Assembly (NCBI RefSeq): GCF_002078875.1
Contig: NC_034424.1
Location: 1,766,924 to 1,830,923, forward strand
Length of the DNA stretch: 64,000 nucleotides
Source: Numida meleagris
Lineage: Eukaryota > Chordata > Aves > Galliformes > Numididae
Direction: 5' to 3'
Part shown: positions 39,238 to 49,449 of the stretch, one piece after another
How the letters are laid out: each line of letters begins with the position of its first letter
How positions within the stretch are numbered: the first letter of the stretch is position 1
The notes under the pieces: generated by a model
What the model was told of the DNA's origin: nothing
The model's database searches: none
Seen by the model: the letters and a program-made list of their open reading frames with translations, nothing else
Position numbers and translations under genes: made by a program

Positions 39238-39440
39238 TCGCAGCCAAGTTGCTGCTGGCTCGGCCGGGTGGAGCCGTGGGCTGGTGGGAATGGCTGGGCA
39301 GCTGGCCCTGGGCCGCGGGAGGTGGGCACCCAGGGTGCTGCTGCTGCCCGCCCTGCTGCCACCACCTCCTGCGGTGATGGAGCGCGGGCGGACGAGCGCT
39401 GTCCTCGGGGACGAGGCTTCGAGGGCCGCGGTGCTTTCCT
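39238..39440. promoter_or_regulatory. CpG-rich cluster ~2 kb upstream of EHMT1 exon 41508-41595
   Basis: By eye about 18 CpG in 200 bases, with the densest part at 39361-39435. It contains an ATG at 39377 in a short GC-rich frame of no recognised family. This is the closest CpG cluster to the first EHMT1 exon in the window, so an internal or alternative promoter is conceivable. Nothing in the sequence proves transcription here. Confidence 0.35.
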
Positions 39441-40776
39441 GGAGCCTCCTTTGGATCAGGAAGCTTCCAAAGTCACAGTTGTCTTTTTCATGATGATTAC
39501 TTTATTCTTTCCCTCCCGGCAGGTCTGAAGGTGCATTAGCGTTGTGGATGGCGATGCTGACTGTTTGTTTGTTCCAGAGCAATGCCCGGAGGCTGCTAGT
39601 GAGGCCGCTTGGCTGGGGCTGCAGAGCCCATTGGAACCACCTCGGTGCCTTTGCCTTGGCACCGAGCTTTCCTACTCCAGCGTGGAACAGTGATGGTTCC
39701 TCTCTTGGTGCTGGAGATGCTGCTTTGAGAGCTCCCGGCGCTGTCTGGGATCCGGGGCAGCTCTGGGCTCCTGTTAATTGCAGAGAAGAGGGAGTGCGTT
39801 CGTTAGCTGCTGAGGGCTGGCTGGTGCCGGGGCTCCTGCAGTGGCTTTTCTTTAGGCCTTGTGGTCTGAGCAGCAGCAATGTCCCCGTGAAAGGGAGGGC
39901 GTGAATAATTGGTGGAGTGGGGGAGCTGCTTGAAAAATAAAGGATGGGAGTGATAGAAATGGCCTGCTGGAAATGCTGAGGCTTTCAGGAGGAGTCAGTT
40001 GAACAGCAGGAATATCACGACCTCTATTTATTGGAACAAAGCTTGGGAAAACCAGCGGGTCTGTGTGAGATGAGCAGGGGCTCGCTGCGCAGGCCAGGCT
40101 CCAGGGCAGCTCCGTGCTTACCCTTGCACCAGGACGAGCCCATTGGGCAGGTGAAGTTATCCCCACTTTACAGCAAGTGTGGGTGGAGGAGAGGTAGGAT
40201 TTACTCGTAGATGTTTTCATTGAAGATGCGTGTTATGGCTTAGCACAGGAAAGCTGATCTGTGTTCATGTTCGAGGCTGTGTTCCTGTGGTTCCTTGATG
40301 GGAGCTGTTGGAAGCGCGCGTTGCTCAGGCCAGCTGGTCCTTTGGCTCCTGGCAGTAGCACCAAGGCTCGTCTGCCCTGGTGGCTTCAAGCAGAGAATGG
40401 TTGGGGAAGGGTGAGCAGCAGCGCCTTGTTTGCCTGGCGATGCCTTTGAAGTTGATGCACCAGCCTTCGTGTGCAGTTCTTATCTCTTGCTTGCTTTATG
40501 GGAGATGGGCAGGCCTTCTGTTCCTTTTTTGAATCACTCAGTGTGCTTCAAACCTTACGATGCGCATGGCTGCGAGCACCATCTTCTCCTGGTGCTGCCT
40601 ACAGCACTTGGTGTGACCTGGGCTCATGGTGTTGGAGCCATGCAGCTCCGTGGGGCGGGCACCATGCTCACCTTTTAGGATAGGCTGCTGGAGCAGAGAG
40701 CTGTGGCAAAGGACCCTTCTCATCTGTGTGTTTGGTTGTGGTTTTTATTGAGACCATTCTCCTTTGTTTTGGTAGC

Positions 40777-40798
40777 TTTTTTTTTTTTTTTTTTTTTT
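40777..40798. repeat. Poly(T)22
   Basis: Uninterrupted run of 22 T, the longest homopolymer in the window. Confidence 0.93.
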
Positions 40799-41435
40799 AA
40801 ATCTGGCTGCCCCCAAAAAATCCACAGGAGAGGTATTAAGGCTGCAAACCCGATCTAGCAGCGTGATGCCAGGTGTGTGAAAGGTGGAGGGGAGAGCAGG
40901 TGTTCCCTTTCTGCAGAAAAATAAAAGAGGAAGAAAAGAAAAACTGCTTTCCATAGAATGAAAAAATGAGCTCATTGGCTCTACTAAATGTGGAAGGTAG
41001 GAGCGGTGAGTGAGGCGCAGCTGACTGATGGTTACGTTCTATAAGTTGCATTTAAACGGACCACAGAAAGCAGAAATACCAAAGTATACTTCGGCCTGCT
41101 CGTGCAGATAAATGATGTGCAGTGAGAAATGGGCTCAGCCCACCTCCTCCTACCCACAACAAAGCAGCCTGGGGCAGCAAGGGTCACTTCCTCGGGGTGC
41201 CCTCCGTGCCCCTTTCAGCCTGCAGCCGTCCTTGGCTGGGTTCCTTAGCTCTTTGCATTCAGAGCTGCGTGGCTGCACCCGGCTGCAGTGCCTGCCTTGG
41301 CCCCAAGCTCTGGTCCCAGCCCTGGGGCCTTTATCTTTGACCCGTGCCTTGGCAGTTTCCTGCCAGCGGTATTTTGCAGAAGGAGGTTGGCCTGTGATGT
41401 AAACAGGATACATCCACGATTGTCTCTTCTTTTTC

Positions 41436-41453
41436 TTTTTTTTTTTTTTTTTT
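41436..41453. repeat. Poly(T)18 near the exon 2 acceptor
   Basis: T18 lies about 55 bases upstream of the acceptor at 41507. A second pyrimidine stretch nearer the AG (41489-41502) is the likelier polypyrimidine tract. Confidence 0.9.
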
Positions 41454-41507
41454 AATGTGTCTATGAACTTGGAGCTAAAACTCGGTATTTCTTTTTCCCC
41501 CCATCAG

Positions 41508-41595
41508 CAAACAGTGCTGAGTAAGGGAGAGACAAGGAAAGACGCCTGCATGAAGACTGAACTGCTGAAAGATATCACCAACAACAAGGAGGAAG
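41508..41595 (+). CDS. EHMT1: EHMT1 coding exon 2 (numbering by analogy with mammals)
   Basis: This exon encodes the near-N-terminal segment of EHMT1/GLP, the nuclear enzyme that mono- and dimethylates histone H3 Lys9 as a heterodimer with G9a (EHMT2). The acceptor is TTTCCCCCCATCAG and the donor GGAAG|GTGAGC, both good. It contributes 29 codons plus one base (phase 0 in, phase 1 out), reading QTVLSKGETR then KDACMKTELLKDITNNKEE. The core C-x-KTELL matches the conserved DCCVKTELL segment of mammalian EHMT1, and the K/R-GE four residues earlier also aligns. The missing start codon must come from an earlier short exon outside or not recognised in this window. A frame upstream of the acceptor is open back to an ATG at 41463 but lies in the intronic pyrimidine region. 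Confidence 0.93.
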
Positions 41596-44500
41596 GTGAG
41601 CACCTGCCTCGGTGGAGGGCCAGACCTCAGCCTGGCTCATGGGGTTGGCTCGTGGCAAACTGGGAGCGAGGTGAGGGCTGAGAGATGTGCTCTGTGCCCA
41701 AGGGCTCAGCTGTGCTCTGACAAAAGGAGCAGCTCCGTTCTCCTCCTGTGTCCTCCCGAGCGGGGCTTTTCCCCAGAAGATGCAAATTTGCTCTACAGTC
41801 CATCCATCTCCACCCACCTGAAGAATTACATACGATTTTCACTTCTGCTTTGGTGTGGCTGTGAGACACAAAGGAGGCTTGAGTTACTTTGAACCTCCTC
41901 TGTGTGACTGCTTTTAGTCGAACTCTGATCCACACGATGACCTAGCCTTTTTCCTCCCTATTAAAGTTAACTTTCTGTTTTCCTCTGAGTCTCTCTGTTG
42001 CTCCAGAGCCGGCAGCGATCACTGCTGGCTGGGCGAGACACCTCGTGCCATTGAGGGTTGCTTCCTGGCTTCTGCCTCGTCTCTGCTTTCTTTTACTTTG
42101 CAGGCTGTAGTGCACATGTTAGTTGGATGAAGTCTTTCCTCTGCGCTTGTCTGTGAGTTGCACACACACAGATCTGAGAGCTTAATAGATGTCGGTGGGA
42201 TTAGGGGGGAAAAAAGAAACAACACAGCCCCTAATCTTTTTTTTTTATTCCACTTTCTTTTCATGGCTTCATTATTCCTTGACTAGCTACTTCTCATTGA
42301 TCTGCCAGGATCTGGGGAATTTTTGTTCTCCTCTCCATAATAGAACATCAGAAGAGCACTGAACTGACCCCACCAAAATACCCTGTTCTTGCTAGAAACA
42401 AAATTTTGGACTTAATTTGGACCTGTGTGAGTATAGCATTGCCTTTGAGTTCTCTTCCGCCCAGCATAATGTTTTGCTCTGGTTAGAAAGTAAGGAGCAG
42501 AACAAGCAAAATATTGAGTGCTGTGTCAGATGTGACCACGGTGCTTGCATATTAACTGGCAGCACGTGAGAGTTGCTGCTGACGTCAGTTCCACGTGGAC
42601 CTCGGATCCGGGAAGACCAGAAATGGAGTCTGAGATGTCGGTGTGAGGTTGCATTCCTCTGGGAAGAGACTTGAGCTTTGATCCCTTGCCTTGCTTGGCT
42701 CAGGAGTATTACGCTAATGTATTTAGCTCTAGGTTGATCTCAAGGTAAGTGGCAAGTGTCTGTGGAGGTGAAAAGGCAGGATGAGGTCTGGAAAAGAGAA
42801 ACTTCTCTGCCTTGCAAGTCTTGACTCATTCTGACTAAAAGGAAATGCTGTGTATGAGGAGGAAGCTGGGAACCCTCCCTGTGCAGGAGCAGTCCTGAGG
42901 GTTGACAAGGTGCTCAAATTTCAACCACTTCAGCTTACTGTACTGTTCTATTACTGGGAAAGAAAGGATCCTAACATCTAAACTGCATAGTTTCCATTCT
43001 TGTGGTGAGATTCAGATTGTATTCTCCTCCTTCTCAAACGTACCATTTGTGTTAAAGACAGTGGTTTGGTCATTGTGCTATATGCATTGTTCTTAGCTGA
43101 CCTTCATTAACCATCTGTGGCCATCATAGCAGTTCAATTAGTCAGCGACCCTAAGTTCTGTTAATAACAATGTTCGGAGTTTGCATGGGAATTTGCATTT
43201 TTAAGCGTGATGTGAGCATGAAATCACTACAGCAGACTCGCAGGATGGCATGGAATGGTTTCTTTGAGCCCTGTTTCCTAACCAGGGGGTGGGAAGTGAT
43301 GCGTGGACATGGGGTGCACGGCCTGGTGCTGCACCTTGCTGTCTGGGATGGGGCTCTTGGCGTTTGCTCTGTGCTCTGGAGAGGAGGAGGCTTGGATTGG
43401 GAACCCACAGAAGGCTGCTGGGAATTCTAGGTGCTGCTTTAGGCTGAGCTGCTGTGAAGCAAACTGATTGGTAGGAGTTCCTGTCTGTAACACAAAACTA
43501 GATCTGTCCTGAGTTGTGTTCCCTTTGGGAAAACGCCCTTGGAAACTTGCAGAGGTTGGAACTTGTGGAGCCAAAGGCCGGAAAATTCAGGTAGCTTGCA
43601 ACTTTAAATGAGATTTAGTGGCCTGTCCCTCAGGCAAGGCACATGGGCACTGCTTCTAGTTTCATCCTGGCACCAATGCAGAGAAGTAATTGAACTATAA
43701 GTTTAACATGCAGCTGTAGGGATGAGATCCTCAGGTGTTCCTGGTGCTTTAATTTCTGATTCTGGGATTAATTCCCTGCTCACTGTGAACTGCTTCTTAG
43801 GCTTTGTGTCCCCTTCTGTTATCCGTGGGGAAACGTTCCAGTTCAGTTTTTCTTGTAGGTAGCTTAGGTTCCTCTTTGCCTTGGACAGGGAAGGAAGAGG
43901 GGCAGGGAGATGGAAGAGATGAGCACAAGTATTTTATTAGGCTGCATTGTATTTAGCCTGACTCAGAAGCTAGTGAAAAGCGGTTTCCTGCAAGAACTGC
44001 AAGGGATTTCAGTTCTCCTCCTCCTGTCCCTAGCTCCCAGCTGCGTGCTTCATCCAACGTGACCTTCCAGTGCAAACTGCTCCTGTTGTTGCTCCTGTCC
44101 CGGAGGTGGGAAGCTGCACTCAGCCACAGTGAGGAGCGAAGGTCCCCATTAGGCTCAGTCTCCCTGAGACTTCACCGAGGCAGCTGCTTTACAGGAGCAG
44201 CGTTGCTGGATGAGGCATGCACAGTCACTTTGCTTTCAAATAAATTTAAAGCTGCTTTGAGAGAGTGTTAGGTTTTTAATTTCCTGGAAGGGCTTTTTCT
44301 CTTTTTTTTTTTTTTCTCCTTTCCCTCTTACTGCAGATAGGAAGCTGCCGTGGGTGAGGAACGTGCTGCTTTCCACTGAGCAGCTGCAACCTTTGCATTC
44401 CCAGGTGTAGAGCTAGGTGCTTTAAAAGGAGAAAAAGAACAATCTCCCTGCCTTGACTTGCTCAGCGCTGGGACTCCCTGCTGAGACCCGCAGCCAGGAG

Positions 44501-47500
44501 GCCAGGTGGAACAAAGGATGCACACACACTTCAGGTGGTCGCTCCCCCTGACAGCCCGCCAGGTGCTCGCCATGCTTGGGCACTCCATCCCACGGCAAAG
44601 GGACAATTAATTTCGTGTGGGGCATTAAACACCTTGCAGTCATCACCGGTATTCATGGGCAGCCCATTGGCAAGAGGCTGAGTCCCATTTACCTGACCTC
44701 TGTAAGCTCGATGTGAGACATGAACAACACATGTTCACTTTTTTTGGTGGTTTTCCATGTTTTAGCTGTGGCTGTTGTCCTACAGGAGACGTGGGGCAGG
44801 CTCCCACAGGTGCCTGTAGTCTCCAGGGCAGTAGGAGGGTGGCACTTGCATTGTGGAAATTCAAAGCCGAGCTCTCCTGGGCATCATCTGCCTACACTGA
44901 TGTAAAAGGGACAAAAAATAATAAAGACCATCAGTAACTCATCCCAGAGAGGAACTTTGGCCTGAAACTTGTAATTCTCTTCATTTCTTGGCTTCATAAC
45001 GCTCAGCTTTTTGGCTTGAATGACAGAGGTGGAGCTTTCCTTTCAGATGGAGTACAGGATCCCAGTCTCCCATTCCATACTGGTCGGAACTCTCATCTCT
45101 TCAGCAGCCTTTTTATTGCAGCTGGACTTTTCTCTGCTTCACTATTTTCTTTCCTTTTGAGAAGGAAGGGGTTGGAGGAACTGCAAGGCAAGGATTAAGC
45201 AGGTGCGTTCCTTGCTTCTTCCAGCACATCAGTTGGATATCGAATAAATGCCTGTGGCATCTTAAAGATGATCAGCAAGCACTTAAAGACAAAAAACCTA
45301 TGAAATGTCTCTGTGTATAAATACGGATGTTTGCAGCACTCACGTGTAGTGCAGTTCAGAAGCATGAGCTGTGCCGGGCGCTGCTGCAGCCTCAGCCCTG
45401 TGCCCTGCATGAGGAGCACACCGGTGGAAGGACCCTGCAGGACGTCAGCAGCCTCCAGCAGCACCGAGGTGCCCAGGAAAACATGTGAAAGCTGCAGATC
45501 AGATAATCAAGCGCTCGCTTGAAGGATCTTTATTCTCGATTGTTTTTTTAGCGACGATTGCATTTTGGCCTGGAGCAACGCTCCTAACGCCTGCATGTTT
45601 TTCTTACTCTGTCTCGTTGAGCGGAGAGATCTGGGTTTAACAAAATACACTGAAGGCTTCTATTTCTTTTGGAGGATTCTCTCAGTACTGCTGAGCCTTG
45701 GGCCAAACCCCTGTCTGCCTGCAGGTGGAAAGCTGGCGGGTCCCAGCAGCAGCATGCTGGTGGAGCACCCATTGCACTCTGCTCAAGGCGCTGTCTGGCT
45801 CCGCTCCTCCTCTCCTTTCTCAAGATCCCATTCTCTTCATCAGAGTTTTAATTTAATTTTGAGTGACCGTGTTTGATATCGAGAAGAAAGGCTAAGACCG
45901 AAGCTGCTGCAGAGGGTCCGTGTGAGCGCATGGAGAGGTGGAAGGCTGTGAACTCTTTGTTGCCCACAGTGAGCTGTTAATGCAGAGCTCTGGTTTAAAT
46001 GTATTGCTGATTATTCTTTGCTTGTGGAATCACAGGGCTAGTATCCAGCTCCTAGAAGGTATGCATCGAAGTTTGTGTCAGCTTGGTAGCAGCTTCGGAT
46101 ACCTTTCTAGGTGAATGGGCAGCAGGACAGGTTGGCCTGTGGTTGTGATAGACTCGTAGAATCGTGGAATGGTTGGGTTGGATGGGACCCTAAAGGTCAT
46201 GTTCCACCCCGTGTCGTGGGCTGGCTGCCCCTGGCTCAGGCTGCCCAGCGCCCATCCATGGCCATGGTACTTCCAGGGATGGGGCACCCGCAGCTCTGGG
46301 CAGCAGGGCCAGGGCCTCACCATCTCTGCTATAAAATTAATTGTGGAAGCTTGTACTTGGGTGCAGGCAGTGTTGTGAACAATGTGACCAGCTTCTCCAG
46401 CTAAATGTGGCATAGGGGGTGCATAAGACAATGCTGGAGTTACAAGGATTCTTCTGGTAATTGAGGCTACACACCCATGGAAATAGGCTATATATTTTTA
46501 TCTGTAATTTTTTTTGAGTTAAAAGACAAAGAGGGAGTTGGAGAGAGAAGTGAATACAGACAGAATGTAGTTTTGGTCTGTTTAGAAGGAATGAATGTTG
46601 TAAAGTTTCAGGCAAATAATCAGTTTCAGGCTTTTATTCACTTGGGTTTCCGGCCTGAGCACAAATGCCTCCCATTGAGCTGGGCTTTCAAGAGGAGCTT
46701 GCTGACTGACCCATGGAACTCATTGTCATGAGGTCTATTGTAAGCCAAGATTTCAGCAGGTTGGCAATAAAAAAAACTTTTTTTGGATAACGAAGAAAAT
46801 GAGCACTTCTTTCGCTGGTGCTGTTGAAGAGCTTCTGCAGGCTTTTAAGAGCATTTATGCACTGCGAGGCTCCTGCTCTCTCTAGGTTGTGTTCCCATCA
46901 CTTTCTATAGGCCCCTGTTCAGCAAAAATGTAAACGTATGTTGAATTATGTCTATTTCAACCTCATGGATTGTTTGTAAAGCGTGACGCTTTTGGGGCAA
47001 TTTGGGGCAACTGCAATAGCAGTTATTCTTTCCCCCAGGGCAGCGCTCTCCTTTACCTTGGTTTGGTTGCCCTGCTGGCAGGTGGAGCAATTCTTGCTCT
47101 CAGCTGACTCGGTTTATCTAATACTCGGCCACGGAAGCTATTTGCTGTGCTGGTGGGAGTGCACAGCGCTGCAGTCAACAAATACCGAAGGCTTCACTCT
47201 GCCAGGTGCTGGCTGCTGAGCTCTGGGAGCCTCCAGCTGCGGTTAGGGAGCCCACCTCTGCTTTCCTTCTGGTGCTGAGTTTGCTGAAAGATCCCTTTAA
47301 ATGGTGCCGGTGTGGTCTTCTAAGGACACCAGTGAAGAATGAGAGAAATAAAGGTTGAAAAAGCAAGCGCGCAGCGCTTTGCTCCCCCTGCCCAAGATTT
47401 CTCACCTAATAGCACTTTTATGCCTGCCCTATCAGGAGTCCTTTCAACCCCAATCCAACCCATGCGCACCTTGTCAGAGCTTGCAGTACGCAGAAGTGGT

Positions 47501-48832
47501 CTAGGAGGCAGCGGGGGGGATGCTGACTTTGAATAGTGTTCGGGGAGCTGTGATGCTTCTGCCGGCCTGCTGCGTTGTGCCCCTGCCCCCCCAGCTCTGC
47601 CTGGCAGCACCTGGGGGAGGTGGGCACTGGGTTTGGGGCTTTGCAGAAGGTTTTCATCAGGTCAGCAGAGGTCCTTCAGGTTGTGGTCTCCAGGAGCAGT
47701 GTGAAGCGAGGTGCTGATACCAGCGTGCTGCTCTGGCTCGCACAGCTGTTCTCTGCTTTGAATTCTGGGCTCCACTGTAGGCTAAAATAACTTCAGTTGG
47801 CTGTAAATCAGTCCTACCTGCTCCTCCAGTCCGCTTGGACCGAGCTTTTGATGGTACTTATGATGCTTTTCATAACTGTCTGGCCTCTGGAAGGAAAACA
47901 ATACGCAGAATCCCTAACAGCAGGTTGATTTACTCATTTTACTGAACGTGCCAGTGAATTGTTATCAGCCCTGGTTGCCTGGGGAGCTGCTGGTTTGTCG
48001 TGTCGGGAACCTTTCTGCAAGTACAGGGTGTTCATGCTTGGATTCTGTAGCTCAGGTCTGAAATATCTGTGGGATGAAAGTACTGGCAGGGGAGCTTGGA
48101 AATATTTGGAAAGGAGAAAAAAAAAAGTCTTTGCATGGACGCTCCTGTGTTATCTGCGAGCGAGCTTTTAGTCTGCAGAGATCTCGCTGTGTTTTAACCA
48201 TGTAATTGTTTTAGTCTGGAACTGCACTTAGCGTGCTTCACCCTCGTGTTTGCTCTGGCTGTTACCTCTGAAATGACACCGTGCATCCTGCTCCTGTGCT
48301 GCTGCTTCCTGCTGGATGAGTGATCTTCGGTGAGCAGCGCTGCCCGCAGAGCTTATTCCTTGCAGAGTTACCACCTGCAGCTGTGCCGCAGGAGCTCGCC
48401 CATCCAGCTCCCCAGCAGCCCTCCTGTGTCCGGGTGGCACTGCGAAGAGCTGTGCCAGAGATCCGAGCGCGAGATGGGGCAGCGTTCTGTTTGACGTGTG
48501 AAGTGTTGACATATGGTCCTACAAATGTAGTTATTGGAAAAGCTAGAGATAATATTTACCTTGAAAAATCCATCGTTGGGGAATAAATGGCCGCATCTGC
48601 AGCTGGGGCGAGTCAGAATGAGTGCGCTGCTTTCAGCTGAGCTGCCCCGGTTTTTGCCGTGGCAGGATCCTGCCAAGCCAGTCAGGTAGGTACGTTGGCA
48701 GCCCAAGTGGAAATACGGAGCGAGCACTTCTTTGGGGGAGACATTTACTCGTCGTTAGCCACCGCGTGTTTTAATGACGCCTGTGACCCTTTTCTTTCTC
48801 CTCCCTTCTCTTTCTCCTCCCTCTTTCTCCAG
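41596..48832 (+). other. EHMT1: EHMT1 intron between exons 2 and 3
   Basis: 7.2 kb intron bounded by GTGAGC and a strong acceptor. The last 44 bases before the AG (48787-48830) are all pyrimidines. I find one antisense CR1 at 46151-46345 and nothing else of known family. Open frames in it (up to ~117 codons) show no homology; one of them is simply the CR1 copy. Confidence 0.9.
46151..46345 (-). repeat. CR1 LINE, 3'-end fragment (antisense)
   Basis: Antisense CR1: 'gactcgtagaatcgtggaat', 'ggttgggttggatgggaccc', 'ctggctcaggctgcccagcg', 'ttccagggatggggcacccg', then 'agggcctcaccatctctgct'. It ends near 'ataaaattaattgtgg'. It ends the CR1-free interval of about 20 kb that begins at 25829. Confidence 0.94.
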
Positions 48833-49389
48833 GGTTCAATGCCATGGCTGCGGATGAAAGTGCTACAGAAAAGCAAGTGGGGGAACCAAAAATGGCTGTA
48901 GACGGTGAAACCAACGGTTCCTGTGAGCACGGCGAGGCTGGGAGCCACACAAACCCAGCGAAAAACACTCAGGACAATACGAAAGTGAGCCAGCAGGACT
49001 CTAGTACTAAATTAAATAGGATAGCAGAAAATGGCATTTCTGAACGAGATGGTGAGACTGGGAAGCAAAACCATATGAAAGCTAATGACTTCACACAGAC
49101 TTCTCTAACAGGGAGCAATGGATATATTCTAACCAAGCAGATGGCACAGGAGCAACCTCTAAGGACTACCAGCACCTTTGCTTCTCTCACTGGCCATGCT
49201 GCAAAAACTCTTCCAGGAGGAGCAAGCAAAGGGAGAACTGTGGGCACCTTTTCTCAGATGCAGGCCACGATGCCAACCAAGCTCGGGGAGGGCAGTAAGG
49301 ACATGGATGCTAAAAAAGCCACTGCTGCTAACGCTGAAGTCAAGGTCCACAGAGCACGGAAGACAATGCCTAAACCCACCCCTAGCCTG
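48833..49389 (+). CDS. EHMT1: EHMT1 coding exon 3, large N-terminal exon with ARKT histone mimic
   Basis: 557-base exon (phase 1 in, phase 0 out). It joins the preceding exon as [17 protein letters not shown] and runs through [53 protein letters not shown] and [12 protein letters not shown], all matching mammalian EHMT1 block by block. The region is Ser/Thr/Lys/Glu-rich, without predicted folded domains. ARKT at 49354-49365 copies the H3 sequence around Lys9; in mammalian EHMT1/EHMT2 the equivalent lysine is automethylated and bound by chromodomain proteins such as HP1 and MPP8. The acceptor is very strong. The donor that gives the same length as human (CTG|GTAATG) is weak, with a perfect GTGAGT 54 bases further on in frame. 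The ATG at 48844 is internal, not the start. Confidence 0.95.
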
Positions 49390-49443
49390 GTAATGTATAT
49401 GCCCAGCAGCAGTGCTGTGCTGCTAGGCCTTGGCTTTCTCTGG

Positions 49444-49449
49444 GTGAGT
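49444..49449 (+). promoter_or_regulatory. EHMT1: Candidate alternative 5' splice site GTGAGT
   Basis: CTCTGG|GTGAGT is a near-ideal donor 54 bases past the donor that matches the human exon length. Use of it would lengthen the exon by exactly 18 codons, without a stop and in the same phase, adding [18 protein letters not shown] directly after the ARKT-containing segment. The sequence shows the site; its use is not known. Confidence 0.5.

Larger units (their letters stand above)
1..41507 (+). other. EHMT1: Long intron upstream of the first recognisable EHMT1 exon (intron 1, partial)
   Basis: No exon of any gene could be recognised across this 41 kb. The right boundary is a clean acceptor (pyrimidine tract then CAG at 41505-41507). 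The left boundary is not in view; the CpG-rich start may be close to it. Contents: eleven short 3'-end CR1 fragments between 2.4 and 25.9 kb, none from 25.9 kb to the intron end; homopolymer and simple repeats; four dispersed GAGCATGCTC elements; CpG-rich clusters near 26.6-26.9 and 39.24-39.44 kb. An AT-rich block at 18.5-18.9 kb is free of recognisable repeats. Open frames of 60-222 codons occur on both strands, but none resembles a known protein or sits between good splice sites. Calling all of this intron 1 rests on the known very long first intron of mammalian EHMT1. Confidence 0.75.
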
